DNA of 64,000 nucleotides, taken from NCBI GenBank assembly GCA_036509255.1, contig DATCFY010000033.1, positions 8,940 through 72,939 of the forward strand. Reading direction: 5' to 3'. Source of the stretch: RYN-230 sp036509255 (GTDB lineage: Bacteria > Actinomycetota > Actinomycetes > Streptosporangiales > Streptosporangiaceae). Positions 1 to 8,155 of the stretch are shown here, piece by piece (the first letter of the stretch is position 1; each line of letters starts with the position of its first letter). Both the position numbers and the translations under genes were made by a program. Below the pieces are notes generated by a model. It did no database searches and was not told the origin of the DNA. It saw only the letters and a program-made list of their open reading frames with translations.

Positions 1-1
1 G

Positions 2-1003
2 GCGCTTCAGCCCGCACTCCAGGTGGTCGCGGTGACGGCGGTCGGCATGATCGTCGGGGCGCTGCCGCACCTGGCGGCCGGCCGGCCCGCCGGGGTGGCC
101 GGCATGGCCTCCCGGCTGCTGGCCGTGTCGTTCGTGGCGATCGCCTTCCGCCCCCTCGCTCACCTGGCCTTCATCGATCATCACGTGTGGCTCAGGCTCG
201 CGGTCATGGCCGTGCTGATCGTGGCCGGCTGGCTCGCTGAATGCGTGATCAAGGCCCTGATCCGCGCGGATGCCCTGCAGGCCCGGTTCGTCGTGTCACT
301 GGCCGACGAGCTGGGCATCCAGGTGCCGCTCGGCGCGGCGGTGGGTGCCTGCGCGATCCTCATCGCCCTGGCCACTGAGGCCATGGGCCTGGTGGCGCTG
401 GCGCTGCTCATCGCCCCGCTGCTGGTCACCCAGACCGCGTTCCGCCGGTACGCCGGCATCCGCTCCACCTACCTGCAGACGGTCCGCGCCCTGGCCCGGG
501 TCACCGAGGTCGGCGGCTACGTCGAGGACGGCCATTCCTACCGGGTGGGCCGGCTCGCCGTCGCGGTCGGCCGCGAGCTCGGGATGAGTGAGCCGAACCT
601 GCTCGAGCTGGAGTACGCCGCGCTCATGCACGACATCGGGCAGCTCTCGCTGGCAGACCCGATCCCGGGGGGCGCGACCGTGCTCGCCTCCCCCGAAGAC
701 CAGCAGCGGATCGCGGGGCTCGGGGCCAGTGTCATCGAGCAGGCCGGGGTGCTGGACGGGGTGGCCGAGATCGTCCGGCGGCAGAGCCAGCCCGCGCGCG
801 GCGACGGCCCGGAGCCGCCGATCGGCAGCCGGATCATCCGGGCCGCCAACGCCTTCGACGACCTGGTCGGCGGATCACCGGACCGGGACCGGGCCGCGGC
901 GGCGCTGGAACGGCTCCGGATGGACACCGCGTCCGAGTACGATCCGGGCGTCGTGGCGGCGCTCACCGAGGTGGCCGGGCGGGGGCACCCCGGCCGCCTG
1001 TAG
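2..1003 (+). CDS. HD-domain membrane protein, 5' end cut by window
   Basis: The reading frame is open from base 2, so the true start lies before the window; the first visible start codon is the GTG at 23. The N-terminal half holds several hydrophobic segments (about residues 1-145). The C-terminal half contains an HD-type phosphohydrolase signature, 'LMHDIGQLSL', in an all-helical region like that of HD-GYP proteins. I infer an integral membrane protein with a cytoplasmic HD domain; the substrate is unknown, and the GYP triad typical of cyclic-di-GMP phosphodiesterases is not obvious. The stop TAG lies 9 bases before the biotin carboxylase start, so the two genes are probably co-transcribed. 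Confidence 0.75.
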   Translation, partial: ALQPALQVVAVTAVGMIVGALPHLAAGRPAGVAGMASRLLAVSFVAIAFRPLAHLAFIDHHVWLRLAVMAVLIVAGWLAECVIKALIRADALQARFVVSLADELGIQVPLGAAVGACAILIALATEAMGLVALALLIAPLLVTQTAFRRYAGIRSTYLQTVRALARVTEVGGYVEDGHSYRVGRLAVAVGRELGMSEPNLLELEYAALMHDIGQLSLADPIPGGATVLASPEDQQRIAGLGASVIEQAGVLDGVAEIVRRQSQPARGDGPEPPIGSRIIRAANAFDDLVGGSPDRDRAAAALERLRMDTASEYDPGVVAALTEVAGRGHPGRL

Positions 1004-1012
1004 GCTGCGCGG

Positions 1013-2353
1013 GTGATTGAGTCGGTGCTCGTCGCCAACCGGGGTGAGATCGCCCGGCGGGTGATCGCCACCGCCCGGCGGATGGGCATCCGCACGATCG
1101 CCGTCTACTCCGAGGCCGACACCGGGCTGCCGTTTGTCCGCGAGGCCGACCAGGCGCTGCTCATCGGGCCGCCGCCGCCCGCTCGCAGCTACCTGGACGC
1201 CGGCGCGATCCTCCAGGCCGCCCGCGACAGCGGCGCGCGCTCCGTTCATCCCGGCTACGGCTTCCTTTCCGAAAACGGTAGTTTCGCCCGGACCGTGATC
1301 GACGCCGGGCTGACCTGGGTGGGACCGCCACCGTCCGCCATCGAGCAGATGGGCGACAAGATCAGCGCGCGGAACCTGATGGCCGCGGCCGGGGTGCCGG
1401 TGGCCGCGGGCACCACCGAGCCGGTGCACGACGCCGAGGAGGCCGCTGCCGCGGCGGCGTTCATCGGCTACCCGGTCATGGTGAAGGCCGCGGCGGGCGG
1501 CGGCGGGATCGGGATGAGCGCCGCGGCCGGCCCCGAGCAGCTGGCGGCGGCGTTCGAGACGGCCCGCTCCCGCGCGGAGCGATTCTTCGGCAGCCCGGCG
1601 ATCCTGCTGGAACGCTACGTGGCCCCGGCCCGGCACGTGGAGGTGCAGATCCTCGGGCTCCCCGGCGGCCGGGTGCTGGCCCTGGGTGAGCGGGACTGCT
1701 CGGTGCAGCGGCGGCACCAGAAGGTGGCCGAGGAGACCCCGTCTCCGGGAGTCAGTCCCGCCCTGCGGGCCCGGATGCTGGAGGCCGCGATCCGGGCCGG
1801 GGAGACGGTCGGCTACGAGGGCGCCGGGACGGTCGAGTTCCTGGTGGACGCCCGGACCGGCGAGTTCACCTTCCTGGAGATGAACACCCGGCTCCAGGTG
1901 GAGCACCCGGTCACCGAGATGGTGACCGGCATCGACCTGGTCGAGCAGCAGCTGCGGATCGCCGGTGGTGACGGGATCAGCTTCGATCCCGATCAGGTAT
2001 CGGCCCAGGGGCACGCGATCGAGCTGCGGGTGTACGCCGAGGACCCGAACCGTTTCCTGCCCAGCCCGGGCACGATCAGTGGCTGGGTGGAGCCGGCCGG
2101 TGAGGGGATCCGGGTCGATGCGGGATACGAAGCGGGGAACGTGGTGACCCCGTTCTATGATCCGCTGCTGGCCAAGCTGTGCGCGTGGGGCCCGGACCGG
2201 GACGAGGCGCTGCGCCGGGCCCGGGACGCGGTGGCGTCGTTCCGGATCACCGGGCTCAAGACCAATCTGCCCTTCCAGGCGGACCTGCTGGACAGCGAGG
2301 AGTTCAGCGACGGCGGCTACGACACTCTCGTGGTCAGCCGCCTGCGCCCCTGA
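1013..2353 (+). CDS. accC: biotin carboxylase (acyl-CoA carboxylase subunit)
   Basis: This is a 446-residue biotin carboxylase, close to the ~450 residues of stand-alone AccC. It begins with the N-terminal biotin-carboxylase fold ('VLVANRGEIARRV', about residues 4-16). An ATP-grasp domain follows with a glycine-rich loop ('AAAGGGGIGM'), the 'EMNTRLQVEHPVTE' catalytic stretch, and the C-terminal domain ending near 440. It carboxylates biotin on a carrier protein using ATP and bicarbonate. It starts with GTG just after the HD gene and is followed 111 bases later by a 70-residue biotin carrier, its likely partner. No carboxyltransferase gene is adjacent, so the acyl-CoA substrate cannot be told from context. 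Some annotators may call it acetyl/propionyl-CoA carboxylase alpha. Confidence 0.93.
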   Translation: MIESVLVANRGEIARRVIATARRMGIRTIAVYSEADTGLPFVREADQALLIGPPPPARSYLDAGAILQAARDSGARSVHPGYGFLSENGSFARTVIDAGLTWVGPPPSAIEQMGDKISARNLMAAAGVPVAAGTTEPVHDAEEAAAAAAFIGYPVMVKAAAGGGGIGMSAAAGPEQLAAAFETARSRAERFFGSPAILLERYVAPARHVEVQILGLPGGRVLALGERDCSVQRRHQKVAEETPSPGVSPALRARMLEAAIRAGETVGYEGAGTVEFLVDARTGEFTFLEMNTRLQVEHPVTEMVTGIDLVEQQLRIAGGDGISFDPDQVSAQGHAIELRVYAEDPNRFLPSPGTISGWVEPAGEGIRVDAGYEAGNVVTPFYDPLLAKLCAWGPDRDEALRRARDAVASFRITGLKTNLPFQADLLDSEEFSDGGYDTLVVSRLRP

Positions 2354-2354
2354 C

Positions 2355-2408
2355 GGGGCACGTCCCTGAACCGGGGCACATCCCTGAACCGGGACACGTC
2401 CCTGAACG
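2355..2408 (+). repeat. 18-bp tandem triplication after accC
   Basis: Three consecutive 18-base units (2355-2372, 2373-2390, 2391-2408) read approximately GGGGCACGTCCCTGAACC with one or two differences each. They start immediately after the accC stop codon. No coding role is seen; the unit looks like a recent local tandem amplification. Confidence 0.8.
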
Positions 2409-2464
2409 GGCACAATGTGAGGGCGCCGCCCAGCGGGCGGCGCGCTGAGGGAGAGGAGGGGCGA

Positions 2465-2677
2465 GTGGCCGAGGTCCGCGCGGAGATGGTCGCCAACGTC
2501 TGGAAGGTCGTGACCGCCGAAGGCGAGCAGGTCTCCGAGGGCGCCACGCTGGTCATCCTCGAATCGATGAAGATGGAGATCCCGGTGCTGGCCGAGGAGC
2601 CAGGCACGGTGACCAAGCTGGCGGTGGCCGAGGGCGACGTGATCCAGGAAGGCGACCTCATCGCCATCATCGAGTAA
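2465..2677 (+). CDS. 70-residue biotin/lipoyl carrier protein
   Basis: This compact biotinyl carrier contains the biotinylation motif 'ESMKME' at about residues 34-39; the lysine is the attachment site. It corresponds to a single biotinyl-lipoyl domain without the N-terminal extension of classical AccB, like the small biotinylated proteins (TB7.3 type) of actinobacteria. The GTG start at 2465 is supported by a strong purine-rich ribosome site (GAGAGGAGGGG) just upstream; a longer frame from 2417 would begin before that site. It lies directly downstream of accC, so AccC is the probable carboxylating partner. In mycobacteria the TB7.3 gene, pdtaS and whiB1 are neighbours; all three occur within 9 kb here. 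Confidence 0.92.
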   Translation: MAEVRAEMVANVWKVVTAEGEQVSEGATLVILESMKMEIPVLAEEPGTVTKLAVAEGDVIQEGDLIAIIE

Positions 2678-2714
2678 CCGCCGCCCGGCCCGCCCCCACC
2701 TGCGCCGTCGGAAG

Positions 2715-2787
2715 CACATTTCCCGCGGAACGTGCGCCCAAACCACCACAAAACACCCACCGGATCGCACGTTCCGCGGGAAATGTG
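2715..2787. terminator. 22-bp perfect inverted repeat between convergent genes
   Basis: Bases 2715-2736 and 2766-2787 are exact reverse complements (22 bp) separated by 29 bases. Each arm contains the internal palindrome TTCCGCGGGAA or its complement. The element lies between the biotin carrier (+) and the TPP enzyme (-), which converge, so a bidirectional terminator is the simplest reading. There is no T-run after either arm. Confidence 0.6.
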
Positions 2788-2827
2788 GCAGGCCGGTGTG
2801 ACTGGTGAGGTTGGTGTGAGTGGTGGT

Positions 2828-2850
2828 GGGGGTGGGGGTGGGGGTGGGGG
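2828..2850 (+). repeat. four G5 tracts (GGGGGT repeat)
   Basis: Four runs of five G separated by single T residues (2828-2832, 2834-2838, 2840-2844, 2846-2850) directly abut the stop codon of the minus-strand TPP enzyme. The pattern fits an intramolecular G-quadruplex on the plus strand and gives a C-rich 3' end in the TPP-enzyme mRNA. Confidence 0.85.
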
Positions 2851-4644
2851 TTAGACGCCGGTGGTTGAGCGGGGGTAGGCGACCGCGGGGTCGGTGATCA
2901 CGTTGACCAGGTAGGGAACGCCGGAGTCGAAGGCCCGGCGCAGCGCGGGGCCGATCCCGTCCGGCCGGGTGACCAGTTCCCCGGCGCCGCCCAGCGCGCT
3001 GACCACTTCGTCGTACCGGCACCGCGGCTGCAGGTCGGCGACCACGTCGTAGCCGTAGATGGCCTGCATGGGGTGCTTCTCCAGGCCCCAGATCCCGTTG
3101 TTGCCGCAGACCATGACGACCGGCAGCCCGTGCCGGACCAATGTGTCCGCGTCCATCAGGGAGAACCCGGCGGCGCCGTCCCCGAGCAGCAGCACCACCT
3201 GGGCCGACGGCCGGGCGATCCGGGCCGCGATCGCGTAGCCCAGCCCGGTGCCCAGGCAGCCGTACGGCCCCGGGTCGAGCCACCCGCCGGGGCGTCCCGG
3301 CTCGATGTACTTCCCCGCGTACGACACGAAGTCGCCCCCGTCGCCGATCACCACGGCGTCGTCGTCCAGCACCCCGGCCAGCTCGCCGTAGACGCGCATC
3401 GGGTGAATGGGGTCGGCGTCGCTGGCCAGCAAGGCGCCGTCGGCAGCCACCGCGCCCCGGGCCGCGTCCTGGAGCTGGGGGAGCCAGGAATCCTCCCACG
3501 GGACCCGGGCCGGCCGGCCCGGCCACGCCGCCGGGGCCGCCAGCGCCGTGAAGAACCCGCCGAGGTCACCCGCGTACGAGGCCGCCAGCTCACAGTGCGT
3601 GGCGACCTGACCTGGCGCGTCGGCGACATGGACCACGGATGGTTTTCGTTGCGGAGAATTCTGGTCGCCGAACGCGCCATAGCCGAGCCGGAAATCGAGC
3701 GGAGTACCCACCACGACGACCAGGTCAGCCTGCCGGAAGGCGACCGACCGGGCCCGGGTGACCAGCAGCTCATGACCGCGCGGCAGGATGCCGCGGCCCT
3801 GGCCGTTGGCGATGACCGGCAGCCGGAACTCCTCGGCCGCGGTCCGGGCGGCCTGCTCGGCGCCGTCCATCCACACGTCCGAGCCGAGCACCAGGACCGG
3901 GCGGCGGGCCGCTGCGATCAGCCTCGCGATGGCGGCGGCCGCGTCCGGGTCACATCCCACCGGCTGCGCTGTCCCGGGCCGGGCGGCCCGCACCGGTATG
4001 CCGCCCGGCCCGGAACTCTCCGCTGGCCCGGTGTCAGCCGGGCCGTAGAGGGCCTCCAGGGACGCGTCCACGAACACCGGGCCCCGGTGCGGCGCGGTGG
4101 CCAGCCGGAACGCCTCATCCACCCCGGCGCCGACCTTCGCGGTCTCGTGCTCGGTCCAGGCCCGCTTGGTGATGGGCCGGAGCAGCTCAGGATGGTCGAA
4201 CTCCTGCAGGCTGCCCGAGCCCCAGCGCACGTCGGGGGCCCGGCCGCCGAGGATCACCACCGGCGAGCCATTGAAATGGGCCGTGGTGACGGCGCTGATG
4301 CCGTTGGTCACCCCGGGCCCGGCGGTCAGCACGGCCAGCCCCGGGAGCCGGGTCAGCCGGGCGGTGGCCTCCGCGGCGAAGACGGCGGTCTGCTCGTGCC
4401 GCACGTCCAGCAGCCGCATCGGCGGGTCCGCGTGCACCGCCGCGTCGTAGAGCGGGAACACGTGCCCGCCGGACAGGGTGAACATGGTGTCCACGCCGTG
4501 CGCCTGGGCGGCCGCCACGGCCAGGGTGCCCCCGTGGGAGCTCGCACCGGGCTGGCTGCCACCGTGCTGGCTGCCACCGTCTCCTGGAGGGGTGTCCCCG
4601 GCTTCGCCGCGCCCGTTGTCGTGCTGCCCGCCGCCGTCGGTCAT
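2851..4644 (-). CDS. TPP-dependent acetolactate synthase-like enzyme
   Basis: This 597-residue protein has the three-domain architecture of the acetolactate synthase/benzoylformate decarboxylase family. The N-terminal pyrimidine-binding domain carries the catalytic glutamate in 'VRHEQTAVFAAEA'. A central domain follows, then a C-terminal pyrophosphate domain with the Mg-TPP motif from 'LLGDGAAGF' to 'CGNNGIWG'. It resembles the stand-alone IlvG-type enzymes of actinobacteria; 2-hydroxyacyl-CoA lyase or oxalyl-CoA decarboxylase activities are possible alternatives. The first ~40 residues are Gly/Ser/His-rich and poorly conserved, so the real start may lie further in. No ilvN regulatory-subunit gene is nearby. 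It transcribes towards the biotin carrier gene. Confidence 0.82.
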   Translation of the reverse strand: MTDGGGQHDNGRGEAGDTPPGDGGSQHGGSQPGASSHGGTLAVAAAQAHGVDTMFTLSGGHVFPLYDAAVHADPPMRLLDVRHEQTAVFAAEATARLTRLPGLAVLTAGPGVTNGISAVTTAHFNGSPVVILGGRAPDVRWGSGSLQEFDHPELLRPITKRAWTEHETAKVGAGVDEAFRLATAPHRGPVFVDASLEALYGPADTGPAESSGPGGIPVRAARPGTAQPVGCDPDAAAAIARLIAAARRPVLVLGSDVWMDGAEQAARTAAEEFRLPVIANGQGRGILPRGHELLVTRARSVAFRQADLVVVVGTPLDFRLGYGAFGDQNSPQRKPSVVHVADAPGQVATHCELAASYAGDLGGFFTALAAPAAWPGRPARVPWEDSWLPQLQDAARGAVAADGALLASDADPIHPMRVYGELAGVLDDDAVVIGDGGDFVSYAGKYIEPGRPGGWLDPGPYGCLGTGLGYAIAARIARPSAQVVLLLGDGAAGFSLMDADTLVRHGLPVVMVCGNNGIWGLEKHPMQAIYGYDVVADLQPRCRYDEVVSALGGAGELVTRPDGIGPALRRAFDSGVPYLVNVITDPAVAYPRSTTGV

Positions 4645-4700
4645 GCGGCGAGGTTACCAGCTAGTAGCTTGCGGGAACAGGTCGGCCGTCCCGCGTGCGG

Positions 4701-4746
4701 GGCGCAGGTGCCGGGCCCGGAGGGATGCGGGCCCGGCACCTGCGCC
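4701..4746 (-). terminator. 19-bp perfect hairpin after symporter gene
   Basis: Bases 4701-4719 and 4728-4746 are exact reverse complements with an 8-base loop. The hairpin begins 6 bases downstream of the symporter stop codon on the minus strand and is very GC-rich, without a T-run, as usual for high-GC terminators. Confidence 0.85.
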
Positions 4747-4751
4747 GTGGG

Positions 4752-6410
4752 TCAGCCGACGCCCGCTGCGCCCGCTGCGCCCGCCGCGACCGGGACCGGT
4801 TCCGCGGCGGCGGGTTCCGGATCGGCCACGTAGTGCTCGGGCCGCGTCTCGTCCCGGCCGCCGGGCAGTTTGACCGCCCGGAATACGAGCGTCAGGACCA
4901 CCGAGATAACCAGGTTGATCACCAATCCGGTGAGCCCGATGTAGATGGTGTGGTTGATCACCGGCAGGGTGTCCACCGAGGCGCCGAAGTGCGTGCCCGG
5001 CTCGCCGGGGGCCGGCAGCCGGTACGCGGCGATGGTGCCGAACACCATGGCCACCGCCCAGCCGATAACCAGCGCCCACCGGTGGAACCAGCGGGTGTAC
5101 AGCCCGGCCACGATGGCCGGGAAGGTCTGCACGATCCAGATCCCGCCCAGGAGCTGGAACTGGATGGCATATGTCTGCTTCACGAACAGCACGAAGAGCA
5201 GAGCGCCCAGCTTGACCACGATCGAGGCCCACTGAGACGCCTTGGTCTGCTCCGCGGCGCTGGCGTTCGGCCGGAAGTACTCCTTATAGATATTGCGGGC
5301 GAACAGGTTCGCGGCCGCGATCGCCATGATGGCCGCCGGGACCAGGGCCCCGATGACGATCGCGGCGAAGCCGATGCCGGCGAACCAGCTCGGGAAGATC
5401 CGCTGGAACAGGAACGGCACCGCCAGCTGCGCGTTCGCGTCGTGCGCCTTGACCTCCGCCGGCACGCCGGGCGCCGCCAGGGCCATGTAGCCGAGCAGCG
5501 CGATCAGGCCGAGCACCAGCGAGTAGGCGGGCAGTGCGGCCACGTTGCGCCGGATCACTTTGCGCCGATTGGCCGCGAACACGCCCGTGATGTTGTGCGG
5601 GTACATGAACAGGGCCAGCGCCGAGCCCAGGGCGAGCGTGGAGTAGGCCCACATCCCGGCGGGCTGCTCGATCAGGCTGCCGTTCGGCTTGCCCGTCTTG
5701 GGGTTGGTCGCCTTGAGGTGGGTGTCGGCCACGCTGAAGATGTGCCCCCAGCCGCCGACCCGGATCGGAATGTAGATGACCGCCACGATGATCATCACGT
5801 AGATCAGCGTGTCCTTGATGAACGCGATCAGGGCCGGGGCGCGCAGCCCGGACACGAACGTGTACCCGGCCAGGATGAGGAACGCGATGATCAGCGGCAG
5901 GTCATGCACGAACCCGGTGGTGGAAGAGCCGCCGATGCCCATCACAGTCAGTACTGCCTGGATGCCGACCAGTTGCAGGGCGATGTACGGCATGACGGCC
6001 AGGATGCCGGTGAAGGCCACGGCGAGCGCCAGGCCGCGCGACCCGTACCGGCCGTGGATGAAGTCGGCCGGGGTGATGTAGCCGTGCACCCGGGCCACGG
6101 ACCACAGCCGGGGCAGGAACACGAACACGATCGGGTAAACCATGATCGTGTAGGACAGGGTGAAGAACCCGGCCGCCCCGATGCCGTAGACCAGGGCCGG
6201 CACGGCGATGAATGTGTAGGCAGTATACAGATCACCGCCAAGCAAGAACCAGGTGACGAAGCTGCCAAAGCCCCGGCCGCCGAGCCCCCACTCGTTGAGG
6301 TGCAGGCTGTCCTCGGCCCGGCGCCACCGCACCGCGGCGAAGCCGATGCAGGTGACCAGGGCAAACAGGACGATGAGGATGGTGAACGAGACGGCGTTGA
6401 TGTGGCTCAC
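4752..6410 (-). CDS. sodium:solute symporter (monocarboxylate type)
   Basis: A 552-residue membrane protein of the SSS family, with about 13 predicted transmembrane segments and the N-terminal signature 'WGLGGRGFGSFVTWFLLGGD'. Its closest known functional relatives are MctC/ActP-type acetate, pyruvate or propionate symporters of actinobacteria; the substrate here is inferred. The ATG start overlaps the stop of the upstream DUF3311 gene by four bases (ATGA, 6407-6410), so the two are translationally coupled. This pairing of a small two-helix protein with an SSS permease is a recurring arrangement. A 19-bp hairpin closes the operon, and a CRP/GlxR-like site precedes it. Confidence 0.9.
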   Translation of the reverse strand: MSHINAVSFTILIVLFALVTCIGFAAVRWRRAEDSLHLNEWGLGGRGFGSFVTWFLLGGDLYTAYTFIAVPALVYGIGAAGFFTLSYTIMVYPIVFVFLPRLWSVARVHGYITPADFIHGRYGSRGLALAVAFTGILAVMPYIALQLVGIQAVLTVMGIGGSSTTGFVHDLPLIIAFLILAGYTFVSGLRAPALIAFIKDTLIYVMIIVAVIYIPIRVGGWGHIFSVADTHLKATNPKTGKPNGSLIEQPAGMWAYSTLALGSALALFMYPHNITGVFAANRRKVIRRNVAALPAYSLVLGLIALLGYMALAAPGVPAEVKAHDANAQLAVPFLFQRIFPSWFAGIGFAAIVIGALVPAAIMAIAAANLFARNIYKEYFRPNASAAEQTKASQWASIVVKLGALLFVLFVKQTYAIQFQLLGGIWIVQTFPAIVAGLYTRWFHRWALVIGWAVAMVFGTIAAYRLPAPGEPGTHFGASVDTLPVINHTIYIGLTGLVINLVISVVLTLVFRAVKLPGGRDETRPEHYVADPEPAAAEPVPVAAGAAGAAGVG

Positions 6411-6715
6411 AACGCCTCCCCGTGGCCGGTGGGGGGCTGGGCGGGCACCGGGGCGCCCGGTTCGGCTCGGCCGCCCTGGCTGTCAGGGGCCGGGCGTGCC
6501 ACCTTCGTGGTGATCAGGTAGCAGATCGTGGTCAGCAGCGCCGTGACCGGTACCCAGAGCAACTGGTACCAGTAGAAGAAGGGGAAGCTGCCGAGATAGG
6601 GGCTGCTCCGCGCGTAGATCGGGACGATGAGCGTCCCGAGCACCGCGACTAACAGCAGGATCGCGACTAAGAGCCAGGTGCCGGTGCGCGTGCGCGGGGG
6701 GCCGGAATGCGTCAT
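6407..6715 (-). CDS. DUF3311 small membrane protein
   Basis: A 102-residue protein with two hydrophobic helices (roughly residues 13-33 and 47-70) separated by a short aromatic-rich loop ('SFPFFYWYQLLW'), the pattern of DUF3311. It is the first gene of a two-gene operon with the downstream sodium:solute symporter, overlapping it by four bases. I infer an accessory or assembly subunit of the symporter. The ATG at 6715 has an upstream GGGAGACGAAG ribosome site. The C-terminal 30 residues are Pro/Ala/Gly-rich and probably disordered. Confidence 0.85.
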   Translation of the reverse strand: MTHSGPPRTRTGTWLLVAILLLVAVLGTLIVPIYARSSPYLGSFPFFYWYQLLWVPVTALLTTICYLITTKVARPAPDSQGGRAEPGAPVPAQPPTGHGEAL

Positions 6716-6785
6716 CGCTTCGTCTCCCTAACGTGTGTCGTCGCGCGCCACCCGCCAGGCCACGGCGCGGGGCGGCCGGCGCGCG

Positions 6786-6801
6786 CGTGACTTATGTCAC
6801 G
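6786..6801. promoter_or_regulatory. CRP/GlxR-like site upstream of symporter operon
   Basis: CGTGACTTATGTCACG is a perfect 16-base dyad. It fits the actinobacterial CRP/GlxR consensus (TGTGA-N2-TA-N2-TCACA) in all positions except the two outermost. It lies 71 bases before the start codon of the DUF3311/symporter operon. Confidence 0.55.
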
Positions 6802-6853
6802 TTGTTGACGTCCATGGTGCGATGAATTGACCCATCCTGCAATGGTTTGCGAA

Positions 6854-7333
6854 TCAGTGATCCCAGCGAATCAGGGTCGCGGCGGCCTCGTAGTCCTTGG
6901 CCGGCCCGGTCACCCGCCAGCGCTCCTCCATCACGTCCTCGCCGAGCACCAGGTAGGTGATCTCGTAGCGGTCCGCACGGCACTGGTGGACCGCCGTGCA
7001 GCGGCCTGAGCGCAGGTCAAGCCGGTAGAAGAGGTGGCCGTCCGCGAACCGCACGTCCACCGTGCCGTCCGGCAGGCCCTGGTAGCGGAGGCTGCGGGTG
7101 GCCGGGCCGGTGTGCGGGCCAAAGCGCAGCTCGCCGGTCTCCAGGTAGCGCAGCGACGCCTCGGTATCGGGCTCGGCGGAGCCGGCGGGGGCACCTGGCT
7201 CGCCAGGATCGCCGGGCCCACTGAGCACGGCCTGGCCGGTGAACCGTCCCTCAGCGCCCGAGCGGTGGTCGGTCAGCACCCGCTCGATGCGCCAGTGCCC
7301 CGCCGCGAAGCCGAGCGTGTTACTTACCCGCAT
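6854..7333 (-). CDS. DUF6314 family protein
   Basis: A 159-residue soluble protein without membrane segments. It opens with a 'GHWRIERVLTDHRSGAEGRF' stretch and ends with 'ITYLVLGEDVMEERWRVTGPAKDYE', both typical of the DUF6314 beta-barrel family, whose function is unknown. It is divergent from bioY, with 121 bases between the two starts. ATG start at 7333. A Gly/Ala/Pro-rich insertion at about residues 38-55 is probably a loop. Confidence 0.8.
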   Translation of the reverse strand: MRVSNTLGFAAGHWRIERVLTDHRSGAEGRFTGQAVLSGPGDPGEPGAPAGSAEPDTEASLRYLETGELRFGPHTGPATRSLRYQGLPDGTVDVRFADGHLFYRLDLRSGRCTAVHQCRADRYEITYLVLGEDVMEERWRVTGPAKDYEAAATLIRWDH

Positions 7334-7454
7334 GGTTCAGCATTGTGGCCGCTCCCCACCGCATACCGGACACCCGGTGCCTTGGATGGTCCCGGGCACC
7401 TTGGTATCGTCCCCCTCGGCTACCTGTACGTTTCCCCCGCCTGAGGAGTCCCCC

Positions 7455-8069
7455 ATGTCTGATGCGGCCGCGCTGCGCCAGCGTTCCCCCCTGGTGCTTG
7501 CCGACCTGCTGCCCGGTGCGCTGGTCCGGGACGTGGTCCTGGTGGTTGGGGCGGCCGGCTTCGTCGGGCTGCTCGCCCAGATCTCCATCCACCTGTCCTT
7601 CACCCCCGTGCCCATCACCGGGCAGACCCTGGGCGTCCTGCTGGCGGGCACGGCACTCGGCTGGCGGCGGGCCGGGGCGGCGCTGGTGCTGTACGCGGTG
7701 GCCGGGCTGGCCGGGGTGCCCTGGTTCGCCGCCCACCAGAGCGGCTACGTAGGTGCCTCGTTCGGCTACGTGCTGGGCTTCATCGCCGCCGCGACGCTGT
7801 GCGGCTACCTGGCCCAGCGCGGCGCGGACCGCTCGGTGCTGCGGTCGGTGCCCGTCATGATCGCCGGCGAGGTGGTCATGTACGCGATCGGGGTGACCTG
7901 GCTGGCGCTGGACCTGCATCTCAGCGCCTCGCGTGCGCTGTCGGAGGGATTCACCCCGTTCCTGGCGGGCGACGCCATCAAGGCCGCGATCGCCGCCGGG
8001 CTGCTGCCCGCCGCGTGGTGGCTGACCGGCTACCGGCGCAGCCGCCCGCCCGCCGGCGAAGCCGGCTGA
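7455..8069 (+). CDS. bioY: biotin transporter substrate component BioY
   Basis: A 204-residue integral membrane protein of the BioY family, the S component of ECF-type biotin transport. It has about six hydrophobic segments and the conserved 'FTPVPITGQTLGVLLAG' biotin-binding signature around residues 51-67. The ATG at 7455 is preceded by a TGAGGAG ribosome site; a longer frame from 7239 runs across the divergent DUF6314 gene and is unlikely. No EcfA ATPase or EcfT gene is adjacent, so it either works alone or shares energising components encoded elsewhere. Its presence 5 kb from a biotin carboxylase and carrier is noteworthy. Confidence 0.92.
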   Translation: MSDAAALRQRSPLVLADLLPGALVRDVVLVVGAAGFVGLLAQISIHLSFTPVPITGQTLGVLLAGTALGWRRAGAALVLYAVAGLAGVPWFAAHQSGYVGASFGYVLGFIAAATLCGYLAQRGADRSVLRSVPVMIAGEVVMYAIGVTWLALDLHLSASRALSEGFTPFLAGDAIKAAIAAGLLPAAWWLTGYRRSRPPAGEAG

Positions 8070-8150
8070 GCTAGCAGGGCCGGCGAAGCCGGCTGAGCCC
8101 CAGTAGAGCCGGCGAAGTCGGAGCCAGCAGGGCCGGCGAAGCCGCCGGCG
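8052..8150. repeat. self-complementary tandem repeat after bioY
   Basis: Four degenerate copies of GCCGGCGAAGCCGGCTGAG (8052-8070, 8079-8097, 8108-8123, 8132-8150) lie between the convergent bioY and dasR-like genes; the first contains the bioY stop codon. Each unit can fold as GCCGGC-GAA-GCCGGC, so the array probably acts as a multiple bidirectional terminator. Confidence 0.75.
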
Positions 8151-8155
8151 GGCTG

